Source of the DNA: Iningainema tapete BLCC-T55
GTDB lineage: Bacteria > Cyanobacteriota > Cyanobacteriia > Cyanobacteriales > Nostocaceae
Assembly: GCF_014698965.1 (NCBI RefSeq)
Contig: NZ_JACXAE010000118.1
Location: forward strand, 1 to 64,000
Reading direction: 5' to 3'
Length of the DNA: 64,000 nucleotides
The translations under genes and the position numbers were made by a program. Position 1 is the stretch's first letter; each line of letters begins with the position of its first letter. This document shows positions 45,905 through 54,732 of the stretch, one piece after another. The notes beneath the pieces are model-generated. The model worked only from the letters and a program-made list of their open reading frames with translations, did no database searches and was not told where the DNA came from.

Positions 45905-46619
45905 ATTGTTTTGGGATGATTGAAGTTAGTGGGTACAAATACCAATTAGTAATTCGTAATTATAAAGGTAGGATTTGATCTACATTTTGGGGTCTAAATC
46001 TGTTTGCAACAAAAGAGAATTGGTATGAGGCGCAAAAATTCATTTAATCCTCAAAGGTATATAAATAATTTATTTAGCGCTCTAAGCTATATACCGAAAT
46101 TAGATATTAGCCGAATTACAGTCATATACATCAGAAAAAACCACAGTATTTGATGTAAAAAATTACAATATATATACTTATTTTTTTTATTTTCTTCAAA
46201 TTTATTTCTGTTTGTTAAACTACTTAACTGCTTGATAAATATGGGTTTCTAGTTATTAATTCAAATCAAATATTAATTCTTTTAAGGAATAAAAAATGTT
46301 TACATGAAGTTAATTTTTATTCGGCAAAAATAAAATTATTCTAATTGTGTTATTGAGTTTTTTGTAATACTCTCTAGTAAGCGAATTATTGAGGAAGAAC
46401 AAACAGTTTAGATACCATTGGCTTAATTTTTTTATAGTGTTTTTACCTGTTTAAAGCAATTTAATGACAAAAGCTAGTGGAATCAGTTCATCGGTATCCA
46501 ACTGATTTGATCATCATGAGATTTTTCGCTCTTGGCTACTATTGAACGCGATCGCGATTCGATAGACGTAAAAGTGCAACAATTGACATCTTTACAACAA
46601 GAAAAAATCAGAGAGAACA
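45905..46619 (+). other. AT-rich upstream region of the second DUF4360 gene
   Basis: About 710 bases with no gene. Its distal two thirds (from about 46060) repeat the upstream region of the first copy, including AAAAATGTTTACATGAAG near 46291 and TTATTGAGTTTTTTGT near 46350. It shows that promoter and gene were duplicated together. Confidence 0.5.
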
Positions 46620-47264
46620 ATGAACGTGAAAATTCGGAAACTTTGGCAGATGAGCCTGCTCACTTCTGCTGCTTTACTTGGCTTGAATCAACCATTGCCT
46701 AGTCTTGCACAACAATCAGAAGCACCGCCAGAGGGTTCGGTAAGGATTGTCGGTTTTGCATACGGCGGCACAGGTTGCCCACAGGGAACTGTTGGCTCAA
46801 TTATCTCTGCAGATCAGAGTACCATCGAACTTCTGTTTGATAGATTCCTAGCTGAATTAGGTCAAGGAGCAACTCTCTCACCTCAGTCCAATTGTACAGT
46901 TTCCTTCCGACTCGAATATCCTGCTGGTTACTCAGTAAGTTGGAATAGAGTTGAACACCGTGGTTTTGCCGATACAACTGGCGGTGCGCAAGGAGAACTA
47001 AGAGCACGTTACTACATTCCCGGCACAGGTGGTTTTGACGTAGTTCGTGTTGCTAGTTTCCCGGATAACACAGCAGCAGACTATACAATTGTTCAAGACA
47101 ATATTTCCAGTGCATTTACACAGTGCGGTGCATCTGTTCCTCTGTCAGTAAATACCCGAGTTCGCCTCTTTGGTACTCCCACAGCTTTCAACACACTAAC
47201 TGTTGACTCTATTACTAACAAAGTTAAGACTATTCTTAACTTAAGATGGAGACGTTGTAGCTAA
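46620..47264 (+). CDS. DUF4360 secreted protein (tandem copy)
   Basis: 214 residues, the same length as and highly similar to 45207..45851, including the signal peptide (MNVKIRKLWQMSLLTSAALL), the four cysteines and 'VEHRGFADTTGGAQGELRAR'. The differences are mostly conservative. The gene starts are 1413 bases apart and the similarity includes several hundred upstream bases, so the repeat unit is about 1.4 kb. Role unknown, extracytoplasmic. Confidence 0.85.
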   Translation: MNVKIRKLWQMSLLTSAALLGLNQPLPSLAQQSEAPPEGSVRIVGFAYGGTGCPQGTVGSIISADQSTIELLFDRFLAELGQGATLSPQSNCTVSFRLEYPAGYSVSWNRVEHRGFADTTGGAQGELRARYYIPGTGGFDVVRVASFPDNTAADYTIVQDNISSAFTQCGASVPLSVNTRVRLFGTPTAFNTLTVDSITNKVKTILNLRWRRCS

Positions 47265-47274
47265 GTAGATAGGT

Positions 47275-47304
47275 GTAGGAGACGTCCCGTCGGGGCGTCT
47301 CTAC
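47275..47304. terminator. Hairpin GTAGGAGACGTCCC / GGGGCGTCTCTAC
   Basis: An imperfect palindrome after the second DUF4360 gene, related to 45876-45904. It separates this gene from cobL. Confidence 0.55.
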
Positions 47305-47367
47305 AATTTTATCCACGATTATACCCCAGCACTCAATATGCGGTAACGTAGTGATTGCTGTCGTTGC

Positions 47368-48588
47368 GTGGTTGAAGATTTAATGTACAAATGGCTGTCT
47401 GTAGTAGGAATAGGTGAAGATGGATTACCTGGTTTAAGTGCGGTTGCTCGTACACTTGTCGAACAAGCACAAGTGTTAGTAGGAGGCGATCGCCACTTAG
47501 CAATGCTACCAGAAAAAGACTGTCGGGAACAACTAGTTTGGGCTTCACCTATTAATATTACTGTAGAAGAAATCATCCACCGCCGGGGGCAATCAGTTTG
47601 TGTTTTAGCAAGTGGGGATCCAATGTGTTTCGGCATCGGGGTGACACTTTGCCGAAAAATTCCGATAGCAGAAATGACAATTATCCCCGCACCTTCTGCT
47701 TTCAGTCTTGCCTGTGCGCGGTTGGGATGGTCACTTACACAAGTAGAGACTTTAACTTTAGCAGGTCGTGCGCCATCTTTACTACATCCCGTGATTTATC
47801 CGGGAGCGCGTCTGTTTATCCTTAGTGAGGGAAGAAACACTCCTACTATTGTAGCTCAAATGTTGGTGCAGCGAGGTTTTGGTAGTAGTCGCATCACAAT
47901 TCTAGAACGTATGGGTGGACAACATGAAAGTATAGTAGAGGGTGTAGCTTCTACTTGGGATACTACTGTTGCCGACCTCAATACAATAGCTGTCGAATGT
48001 ATCGCAGATAAAAATATTATACCACTTCCTCGCACTCCCGGTTTACCAGATACAGCTTACCATCACGATGGGCAACTGACGAAACGAGAAGTCAGGGCAG
48101 TTACGCTAGCTGCACTTGTTCCCATACCGGGGCAATTGCTCTGGGATGTAGGGGCAGGTTGTGGTTCTATCGGCATCGAATGGATGCGCAGCCATGCTTT
48201 GTGTCGGGCTTACGCCATAGAACAGCAACCCTCAAGACTACAGTATATTGCCAATAACGCCGCTGCTTTAGGCACACCAAATCTCTGTATTCTCCAGGGA
48301 GAAGCTCCTGCTGCTCTCCAAAATTTAGAACCTCCCGAAGCCATCTTTATCGGCGGTGGTGCCACATCTGAAGGAATATTTGATACCTGTTGGCAGGCAC
48401 TTAAATCGGGAGGTCGTCTAGTTGCCAACGCCGTCACCGTGGAGAGCGAGCAAAAACTGCTACAATGGCACGAGCAAGTAGGTGGTACATTAACTCGCAT
48501 TGCCATCCAAAGAGCAGAACCTGTAGGTAAATTTCTCGGTTGGCGTGCCTTGGCTCCCGTCACCCAGTGGACGGTGATAAAGTCCTGA
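47368..48588 (+). CDS. cobL: Precorrin-6Y C5,15-methyltransferase (CbiE-CbiT fusion)
   Basis: A protein of 406 residues (401 if ATG 47383 is used rather than GTG 47368). N-half: CbiE-type tetrapyrrole methylase ('WLSVVGIGEDGLPGL', 'VCVLASGDPMCFGIG', 'IIPAPSAFSLACARLGW'). C-half: CbiT methyltransferase/decarboxylase with SAM loop 'LLWDVGAGCGSIGIEW' and 'AIFIGGGATSEGIFD'. It methylates C5 and C15 and decarboxylates precorrin-6B. On the other strand from cobGHI and separated from it by the DUF4360 pair. No riboswitch was found before it. Confidence 0.92.
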   Translation: MVEDLMYKWLSVVGIGEDGLPGLSAVARTLVEQAQVLVGGDRHLAMLPEKDCREQLVWASPINITVEEIIHRRGQSVCVLASGDPMCFGIGVTLCRKIPIAEMTIIPAPSAFSLACARLGWSLTQVETLTLAGRAPSLLHPVIYPGARLFILSEGRNTPTIVAQMLVQRGFGSSRITILERMGGQHESIVEGVASTWDTTVADLNTIAVECIADKNIIPLPRTPGLPDTAYHHDGQLTKREVRAVTLAALVPIPGQLLWDVGAGCGSIGIEWMRSHALCRAYAIEQQPSRLQYIANNAAALGTPNLCILQGEAPAALQNLEPPEAIFIGGGATSEGIFDTCWQALKSGGRLVANAVTVESEQKLLQWHEQVGGTLTRIAIQRAEPVGKFLGWRALAPVTQWTVIKS

Positions 48589-48590
48589 GA

Positions 48591-49253
48591 TTAACTATAA
48601 AGCCGTGCTACCATTTCAGCACGAGAGGAAATTTCTAGCTTGCGAAACATCCGCTTTAAAGCTTGCTTAACGGAATTTTCGGTAATCCAGAGGGCTTTAC
48701 CAATCTCAGCATTTGTTAGTCCTTGTGCAACCAGTTGAGCGATTTGAATTTCACGCGGCGTTAACTTTTGAATATTTATAGAATTCGATTTTATGGCTGG
48801 GGATTTTGTTGTGACAAGCCAGGTTGATAAATGAAGGCACAAAGCACTCAAGTTAGCAAGATCGTGAGCATTAAAAGCTGGAGCATCGCGATCGCGAGTC
48901 AAACCAATTCCACCAACAAGCTGACTATTGTTAACAATTGGTCCTGCCATTACATGCCCGTGATCTTGTCGCGGACAAATCAGCCTCCATGCCCCAGGCG
49001 GTAACAACAATTCTTCGTGAATTGGGGCATGATGCTCTACCACATAACGCAACACCGGATTATGTTTTGTTGATAAAGCAATACTTTGAATATTTTGCGG
49101 AAATTCATCAAAGAAAAAAAGCCCCCAACGTTGAGCTGCAAAATATTCTCCAACTCTTGCCATAACGTGCAGTCGTAGTTCTTGTTCATTAGGAGTGTGA
49201 GCGATCGCCTCAAATAAAGACTGCAAAGAATACGCCATCATTAGTTTCTGCAA
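48591..49253 (-). CDS. LuxR-type transcription regulator with GAF-like domain
   Basis: A protein of 220 residues. Residues about 15-145 resemble a GAF-type sensor ('RVGEYFAAQRWGLFFFDEF', 'GHVMAGPIVNNSQLVGGIGL'). Residues 158-218 are a LuxR/NarL helix-turn-helix: 'LTPREIQIAQLVAQGLTNAE', 'NSVKQALKRMFRKLEISSRA'. It is divergent from 49333..49761, with an 80-base shared spacer, and lies near an Hlip gene. It probably controls that light-stress cluster. The start could also be ATG at codon 6 (MAYSLQSL). Confidence 0.85.
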   Translation of the reverse strand: MQKLMMAYSLQSLFEAIAHTPNEQELRLHVMARVGEYFAAQRWGLFFFDEFPQNIQSIALSTKHNPVLRYVVEHHAPIHEELLLPPGAWRLICPRQDHGHVMAGPIVNNSQLVGGIGLTRDRDAPAFNAHDLANLSALCLHLSTWLVTTKSPAIKSNSINIQKLTPREIQIAQLVAQGLTNAEIGKALWITENSVKQALKRMFRKLEISSRAEMVARLYS

Positions 49254-49332
49254 AGTGTACCCGATCGAGGACTAGCCCTAGTTAGTGGCTAAACCTAGTA
49301 TAGATTCTGTTTCAACTTAGGAGTTTTCAGTT

Positions 49333-49761
49333 ATGGCAACAAGTTTTAGTTCTGATCATATACAACCTACAAATTGGAGTCAGCGTGGTTTTCACGCGGT
49401 AGCGGTACTCTTTAACCTTTGCCTAATTGCCCAAGTGTTGACAGTTGGACTCGCGTACTTTTACAACCCCCAGTGGTGGAACATTCACGTTTGGCTAGTG
49501 CGTGGTTATGGTGGACTATCACTGATCCTACTCTTATGGGTGTACCTAAGTCCGTTTCCGCAACGAGTGCGGAGTCTTGCCACAAGTATGCCAGTGCTGC
49601 TTTTACTGCAATTTCTCACTATTCACCTGAATTCGCCTTTTCCCTTAGGAGTTTTCCACCCACTCATCGGATTCTCGCTGTTTTCTGTTTCCACAACCTT
49701 AGTTCATCACTCTTCCCGTTTAGTTTTTCCCAAACTAGATGCTGAGGGCGACGAAAGTTGA
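49333..49761 (+). CDS. Four-helix membrane protein, DUF6220-like
   Basis: A protein of 142 residues with four hydrophobic helices (AVAVLFNLCLIAQVLTVGLA, GGLSLILLLWVYL, LLLLQFLTIHL, HPLIGFSLFSVSTTLVHHS). It resembles the small DUF6220 membrane family; assignment is by length and helix pattern only. It sits between a divergent LuxR-type regulator and an Hlip gene, which suggests a role in light or membrane stress. The ATG at 49333 follows AGGAGT. Confidence 0.65.
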   Translation: MATSFSSDHIQPTNWSQRGFHAVAVLFNLCLIAQVLTVGLAYFYNPQWWNIHVWLVRGYGGLSLILLLWVYLSPFPQRVRSLATSMPVLLLLQFLTIHLNSPFPLGVFHPLIGFSLFSVSTTLVHHSSRLVFPKLDAEGDES

Positions 49762-49909
49762 TTCAGCATCTCTCATTGGCTGTAAAGTGCGGTTTACCGA
49801 ATCTATTAGTACGGTTATTACAACTTAACTAAATTTGTTAAGCTATTGCAATATTTCGTTACATTCTGATACATTAGTTAACAAGAAAAAGAAATTAAGG
49901 GAAAAAACG

Positions 49910-50122
49910 ATGACATCACGTAGCTATGTAACTGAAGAAGGCAACCGTCTTAACAACTACGCAATTGAACCTAAAGTTTACGTCGAAGAAACTCAACAGT
50001 TCGGCTTTACTGAGTATTCAGAATTACTCAATGGTCGTTTGGCAATGATTGGGTTTATAGCATTGATTGCGTTTGAAGTCTTCACCGGACAAGGTGTAAT
50101 TTCTTGGCTCACCAACCTGTAG
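49910..50122 (+). CDS. High-light-inducible protein (Hlip, chlorophyll-binding)
   Basis: 70 residues from ATG 49910 (MTSRSYVTEEGNRLNNYAIE), with TAAGGG upstream; the longer reading from 49835 lacks any conservation signal. One membrane helix carries the chlorophyll a/b-binding motif 'ELLNGRLAMIGFIALIAFEV' (E-x-x-N-x-R). Hlips dimerise in thylakoids, bind chlorophyll and carotenoid, and quench energy under high light and during photosystem II assembly. Confidence 0.93.
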   Translation: MTSRSYVTEEGNRLNNYAIEPKVYVEETQQFGFTEYSELLNGRLAMIGFIALIAFEVFTGQGVISWLTNL

Positions 50123-50162
50123 GCTCGTAGGTGTAGCGATCAACTAATATGAGTCGTAACAA

Positions 50163-50927
50163 TTATTTCGACTCATCAAGAAACTCTTTGATCAGACGAG
50201 AAACCTCCAGAGAATGAGTCAGAGTGGGCATGTGATCTGCACCTTCAATGTGGGCAAAGCGAATTTCGGGAACTTGTTTGAATAAGTCTGCAATGCGGAA
50301 ACAGTCCTGACTATCTTGAGTACCGATAATAAATAGGGTTTTTACTGCAAGCTCATTTAGTGGGGGAATGGCAGGTAATTCTCCCCAAACTTGCAAGTTC
50401 TTCCACAGATGCTCCCATTCAAGCCCTCGTCGTGTGTTGTGAGTTGTCATCTCTATCATGCGCGAGCGTTGCGGACTCGCCATCACCACTTGGTAAATAG
50501 GTAACTCCAAACTCAGTTGTGCCATTTTCTCGACATTTGGCGCTGTAGATTGAATCTGCTCAAACCTTTGAACCAATTCGGGTGAAAATTGGTATCCTTT
50601 CAACCCAGGCGCAATCAGAACTAGCTTCGATACTCGTTGCGGATATGCCAAAGCGAAATCGCAAGCAATTCTTCCACCAATTGAATGCCCCACCAAGACT
50701 GTGTTATCAATGTCTAGAAAATCAAGAAGATTTTTCAAATCCTCAACGTAATCAGGAACTTCAATCGGTGATGGCGATTTTCCTGTACCTCGTCCATCGT
50801 AGGTTATGCATCTGTAATGTTGAGCCAAACAAGGAACAATAAATTCCCAATCGCGTGAATCTGCTCCACCACAGTGAAGGAAGACAATCGGTTCGCCGTT
50901 TCCTTGAATTTCGTAATGTAAATCCAT
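50163..50927 (-). CDS. Alpha/beta-hydrolase
   Basis: 254 residues from ATG 50927 (MDLHYEIQGNG), chosen because GAGGA is 7 bases upstream; the longer reading to 50960 is unlikely. Nucleophile elbow 'VLVGHSIGGRIA' (Ser), oxyanion region 'FLHCGGADSRDW', 'TYDGRGTGKS', acid in 'FIIGTQDSQD', His in 'IEGADHMPTL'. General esterase or C-C hydrolase fold; substrate unknown. Not in an obvious operon. Confidence 0.85.
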   Translation of the reverse strand: MDLHYEIQGNGEPIVFLHCGGADSRDWEFIVPCLAQHYRCITYDGRGTGKSPSPIEVPDYVEDLKNLLDFLDIDNTVLVGHSIGGRIACDFALAYPQRVSKLVLIAPGLKGYQFSPELVQRFEQIQSTAPNVEKMAQLSLELPIYQVVMASPQRSRMIEMTTHNTRRGLEWEHLWKNLQVWGELPAIPPLNELAVKTLFIIGTQDSQDCFRIADLFKQVPEIRFAHIEGADHMPTLTHSLEVSRLIKEFLDESK

Positions 50928-51212
50928 CTTCATTTCCTCTATCGAGTTACACAGGCGCATTCGACAAATAACAGCGTCAACGTTACTTGGTTACAGACCT
51001 GTTTTTGCCTTTATGTCATTGTCGCTACTATTATTATATTAATGACTGAACGTATAGTCAATATAAAAACCGAAAAAGTTTTTAGAAGCTCACTAACCTG
51101 TTTGTAGTAAGAGCTTTAGCCCTTTCTCACAAGCAACTTAAATGCTTATTAGTTGGCGTTGCATAGAGTGCGGGATGAATAAGTATTTCTTGTGGGATGG
51201 GCATCTCAGTAA

Positions 51213-51245
51213 AGATACCCGGCTTCTTGGAGAAGCCGGGTATCT
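51213..51245. repeat. Hairpin repeat AGATACCCGGCTT / AAGCCGGGTATCT
   Basis: A perfect 13-base inverted repeat overlapping the stop codon of 51244..51999. It is a variant of the AGATCCCCGACTT family. Likely 3'-end hairpin. Confidence 0.7.
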
Positions 51246-51999
51246 AGTTTGCTCGATCTACCAGTGTTTGTATCCACTGAAAATTTTCTTCACACACAGG
51301 GGGAACAGGTTGTTGAGAATAGTCAATAGCCAGATGTAGTGCAGCTTCCTCATAAACCTCATTAAGGATCTCATACAAATCGACGATTGGCTCTTCATCT
51401 CCAGGTTGGAGGGGAAGTCGAAACACTGGTATGCGATCGCGCAAATTGAAGGGGTATTCTGCCTCTGGGCGATCGCTTGATCTGCTGACGAGAATGCGGT
51501 AATCTGAGCTAACAATGTTGGAAATGGGTTGAGGATCTCCAGTTCTAAGTAAATCAATTTCTACCAAGTGGCTGAGACTATCTAAAACCTTGGTACGTTT
51601 GGTGTTGTATTTGATTCTTCCTTCCCCAACACGTTTATTTTTCGGAGACAATACTTCAACAACTGTTACCACCTTTCCGGTTCCAACTTGGCGGATTTCG
51701 AGATAGTTTTCTCGAACTTCTTCTGTCATTGGTACGTTGACTTTTAAAGGTTGTGATAGCGTTGTGGTTGTTGCCGTCAGTCGAGACTCTTCCTTTTTGG
51801 AGCGAAAAACAGTAATATCTGGAATGCCAACAAGTAGAGAGTCTGAATACACTCGTTTTTCCACGGCTGCTCTATACTTTGGTGTCAATATAGGATTGAG
51901 CTTACGCGCCAGTAGAACAATCAGCCATGAGTGTACTTCAGACCACAATTCAGGGTTTTCAAGGTATGGGTTCATTCCCGGAAACGTTGGCTTCATCAC
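51244..51999 (-). CDS. DUF4058 family protein
   Basis: A protein of 251 residues beginning 'FPGMNPYLENPELWSEVHSW', the hallmark of cyanobacterial DUF4058 proteins. Later: 'YLEIRQVGTGKVVTVVEVLS', 'PKNKRVGEGRIKYNTKR' and 'HLVEIDLLRTGDP'. The pattern E-V-L-S-P-x-N-K is reminiscent of restriction-endonuclease-like cores (E...ExK), but activity is unproven. These proteins are multi-copy in Nostocales. Stop lies within a hairpin repeat. Confidence 0.85.
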   Translation of the reverse strand: MMKPTFPGMNPYLENPELWSEVHSWLIVLLARKLNPILTPKYRAAVEKRVYSDSLLVGIPDITVFRSKKEESRLTATTTTLSQPLKVNVPMTEEVRENYLEIRQVGTGKVVTVVEVLSPKNKRVGEGRIKYNTKRTKVLDSLSHLVEIDLLRTGDPQPISNIVSSDYRILVSRSSDRPEAEYPFNLRDRIPVFRLPLQPGDEEPIVDLYEILNEVYEEAALHLAIDYSQQPVPPVCEENFQWIQTLVDRAN

Positions 52000-52136
52000 T
52001 AACCCGAACGGTTTTAGCTAAACTATCTTAGTTTAACGCGATTAGCTTCAAGAGCGATCGCTTCACTGTTGCATTAGGAAACAGTCGCTTTTAATTAATC
52101 CAGTTTCCCAACGCAGTTTCTGCTGTGACTACACAT

Positions 52137-53195
52137 TTAACGGTTAATTACTTGATTTTTACCGAGGGTTTGTTTGAGCCATGCTGTTGCCTTAAGAGAT
52201 GCTTCCTCCACAACCTCTGGTTGGTCGTAAAACGCAATGTGATTTGCTGTGGTCATCCAGTGTAGATTTTTCTGATTGGTTGGTATACTCTTGAAGAAGC
52301 GACGTGCACCATCTGGAACTAAAGCTGTATCCGAGTGGATGACCAAAGTTGGAGCTTTGATCTCACGACCAGCATCAATTGCATTGAATTGTAAGAAAGG
52401 CTCAAAGAACATCACTGCCGAACGATTTACCCAACCAGAACTCGCACCACGATTCGTTCCGTAATAGTCATAAGCTTCCTGTCCCGGCATTGCCACGTTT
52501 TGGTTTTTCGGATCTACATTAGTCATGTAATCAACTTGACCCGTTTTTTCATACTTCATCCGGGCTTCTTTTCCCATTTTGAGACGTGCTTCATAGTTCT
52601 CACCCAGCCATTGACGCATCACTTGGGGATCGTGATAGAAACCTGCTATAGTCACAAGGGCATTAATCGATTTATCCATTGCAGCAGCTTTAGCTGAGTA
52701 TCCACCACCCGAACAAACACCCAATAAACCTACCGCATCCTGCTTAACGAATGGTAATGCTCGCAAAAATGTAACTGCACTGTGAATGTCCTGAACTTTC
52801 ATTTGAGGGTTTTCAAACTGGCGAGGTGCGCCACCGCTTTCACCATAGGTGCGGTGGTCGAAAGTCAAAGCAACAAATCCTTGCTCAGCTAATTTACGAG
52901 CATATACAGCAGGAACTTGTTCTTTTACGCTCGACTGAGGACCAACCACAACAACTGCTGGCTGTGCAAGAGTGCTTTTATTTGTGGGAAGATAGAGATT
53001 ACCCACCACTAAAGTACCTTGGCTTTGGAATTGGACTTTGCGGATAGTAATATTATTAGCTGTATTTGTTTGGGCAACAGTAGGCATTGGGGATTCTCCA
53101 ATTTTTTGGCGTTCGGCATTGCTTATTTGAGGTAGAGTTAGTAAACCAACAGAAGCCACTGTGAGTGTTGTTACGAAGTTTTTCAATGAAAGCAT
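52137..53195 (-). CDS. Secreted alpha/beta-hydrolase (dienelactone-hydrolase-like)
   Basis: A protein of 352 residues with a signal peptide (LKNFVTTLTVASVGLLTLP, site near 'SNA|ER'). Nucleophile region 'VGLLGVCSGGGYSAKAA' (Ser after Cys), 'LTFDHRTYGESGG', acid in 'VIHSDTALVPDGA', His in 'TTANHIAFYDQPEV'. Such proteins are often annotated as YcjY-like hydrolases. An AraC-type regulator lies directly upstream on the same strand (120 bases), so it may control this gene. Confidence 0.85.
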   Translation of the reverse strand: MLSLKNFVTTLTVASVGLLTLPQISNAERQKIGESPMPTVAQTNTANNITIRKVQFQSQGTLVVGNLYLPTNKSTLAQPAVVVVGPQSSVKEQVPAVYARKLAEQGFVALTFDHRTYGESGGAPRQFENPQMKVQDIHSAVTFLRALPFVKQDAVGLLGVCSGGGYSAKAAAMDKSINALVTIAGFYHDPQVMRQWLGENYEARLKMGKEARMKYEKTGQVDYMTNVDPKNQNVAMPGQEAYDYYGTNRGASSGWVNRSAVMFFEPFLQFNAIDAGREIKAPTLVIHSDTALVPDGARRFFKSIPTNQKNLHWMTTANHIAFYDQPEVVEEASLKATAWLKQTLGKNQVINR

Positions 53196-53315
53196 GGCTG
53201 TTTCTCAAGAGCGTTTTTTATTTTTTGGATTTGTGTCTCAAGTCGGCTTTGTTTGCCGATAGTCAAATAATCGCACCTAAGCGCCGAGAAAAACTTGGAA
53301 ATTCTTGCTCAATTT

Positions 53316-54209
53316 TTAAAGTGTCTGAGCAAAAGCACGTGGAGTCATGCCAAAGGCGCGTTTAAAGACATTGCTAAAGTGTGACTGGTCGAAAAAACCA
53401 CAGAAGACTGCCACTTCAGAAAGGGACATCTGACGTGTTAGTATCAATTTTTTTGCTCGTTCCAACCGCAAGTTCAGGATAAACTGATGTGGTGCCATAC
53501 CTGTGGTGTTCTTGAATAAGCGGGAAAAATAAAATTCAGAAACTTGGGCAACACCTGCAAGTTGATTGAGGCTTAACTCTGCACCAAGTTGTGTTCTTGT
53601 ATATTCAATGACTTCTTTGAGTTGTATTGAGGAGAGTTTCCCTTTTGGACTTAAAGGCTTTTTGACTTTGCGGCTATGGTTACTTAACAAATGTAACGTG
53701 AAGGCAACAGATAAGGTTTCTGCATACAAGGGTTCCCCAGGCGACGCTAACTCGAAGGATAGCGCTCTGGCATAGTTGTATGTCAATTCATCTATTATAC
53801 AACGACGTTCAGCAAAGGTATCAATGGCAGTTGGAGTAAGATCTTCGAGAATGCTGGTAATGAAATCCGGCGTTAGGGCAATGGCTGCTACTGTTAGTTC
53901 ATCTTGCCAGAAAGGAGCGTTAGTTTCACCATCAGACTGAAGACAAATCCCACCTGGTGGAAGAATGGCTTCATGGGTTTGTCCCCCACTACGCCAGCCA
54001 AAACGCACGGCTCCACCTAAATTTATAATCAGTCGATGCCCTTCAATGTAGTGTTCTGGAAGTTCCATCGGCTGGAGTCGGTGTACTTCTAGGGTTAAGT
54101 TCTGACGCCATCCTGCTTGAGAACTAGAAAGAATAACCGAACTATCTGGGGCAGATGGAAAACGCTGTCCTGTCTGCGGATTAATTAAATTGATACTGCT
54201 GTGTAACAT
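53316..54209 (-). CDS. AraC-family transcription regulator
   Basis: A protein of 297 residues. N-terminal cupin-like sensing part ('GHRLIINLGGAVRFGWR', 'ILPPGGICLQSDGE'). C-terminal two helix-turn-helix motifs from about residue 195: 'LSLNQLAGVAQVSEFYFSRL', 'FKNTTGMAPHQF', then 'MSLSEVAVFCGFFDQSHFSN', 'VFKRAFGMTPRAF'. Same strand and just upstream of the secreted hydrolase, the likely target. Confidence 0.9.
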   Translation of the reverse strand: MLHSSINLINPQTGQRFPSAPDSSVILSSSQAGWRQNLTLEVHRLQPMELPEHYIEGHRLIINLGGAVRFGWRSGGQTHEAILPPGGICLQSDGETNAPFWQDELTVAAIALTPDFITSILEDLTPTAIDTFAERRCIIDELTYNYARALSFELASPGEPLYAETLSVAFTLHLLSNHSRKVKKPLSPKGKLSSIQLKEVIEYTRTQLGAELSLNQLAGVAQVSEFYFSRLFKNTTGMAPHQFILNLRLERAKKLILTRQMSLSEVAVFCGFFDQSHFSNVFKRAFGMTPRAFAQTL

Positions 54210-54262
54210 CAGGGCATCCTTAATCTCCAGAAATCCCGGTTCTTATCATTATCTTTGATTTT

Positions 54263-54500
54263 CTATACGGAGCTACTATTCTCCTCGTCATCAATGGGAA
54301 AATTTACTTCCTCTGCAAGAGTTGCAAGCGCATCTTGCATTGTCGAAAATGTTTGCGATCCAGTCATCAATCTCGTCGGCGGTAATTGCAGAACGGTGTT
54401 CCAAATCAGTCAGGGCTGTATTGAGTGCATCAGCCATTTCGCGATCGTAGTCTGGGTGCGATCGCTCAATCAGTTCCAGTACCATGTCTTTGTAATCCAT
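54263..54500 (-). pseudogene. Small gene, possibly frameshifted
   Basis: From ATG 54500, 'MDYKDMVLELIERSHPDYDR' and 'NTALTDLEHRSAITADEIDD' form an acidic helical protein that then runs into 'NARCACNSCRGSKFSH' and stops at 54291. In the next frame an equally plausible tail 'DALATLAEEVNFPIDDEENS' continues to 54263. The change of composition suggests a frameshift near 54345. Family not recognised. Confidence 0.35.
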
Positions 54501-54732
54501 CAAGAGAGCCAACCTGGAATAGCCTTGCAGCCCAGTTGTAAGGGGAGTTTAAAATCTTGGACGATTCTATTGTAAGTTAAAAAAGTATATTTTGTTCAAT
54601 TGCCGAACGATTTTTCTTCCGCCGATCAAAGCCCTTGATTGGCATTAATGCGCGCTCGCCTTCATCTTTGGACTATTAGGGCGATCGCGCACTAATTTGT
54701 TTTGGTAAGATTTTTTGTAGAGCGACTGAAAA

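Noticed and set aside
54255-54575. Plus-strand ORF of 106 codons
   Set aside because: Opposite a more protein-like acidic minus-strand frame; no ribosome binding site.
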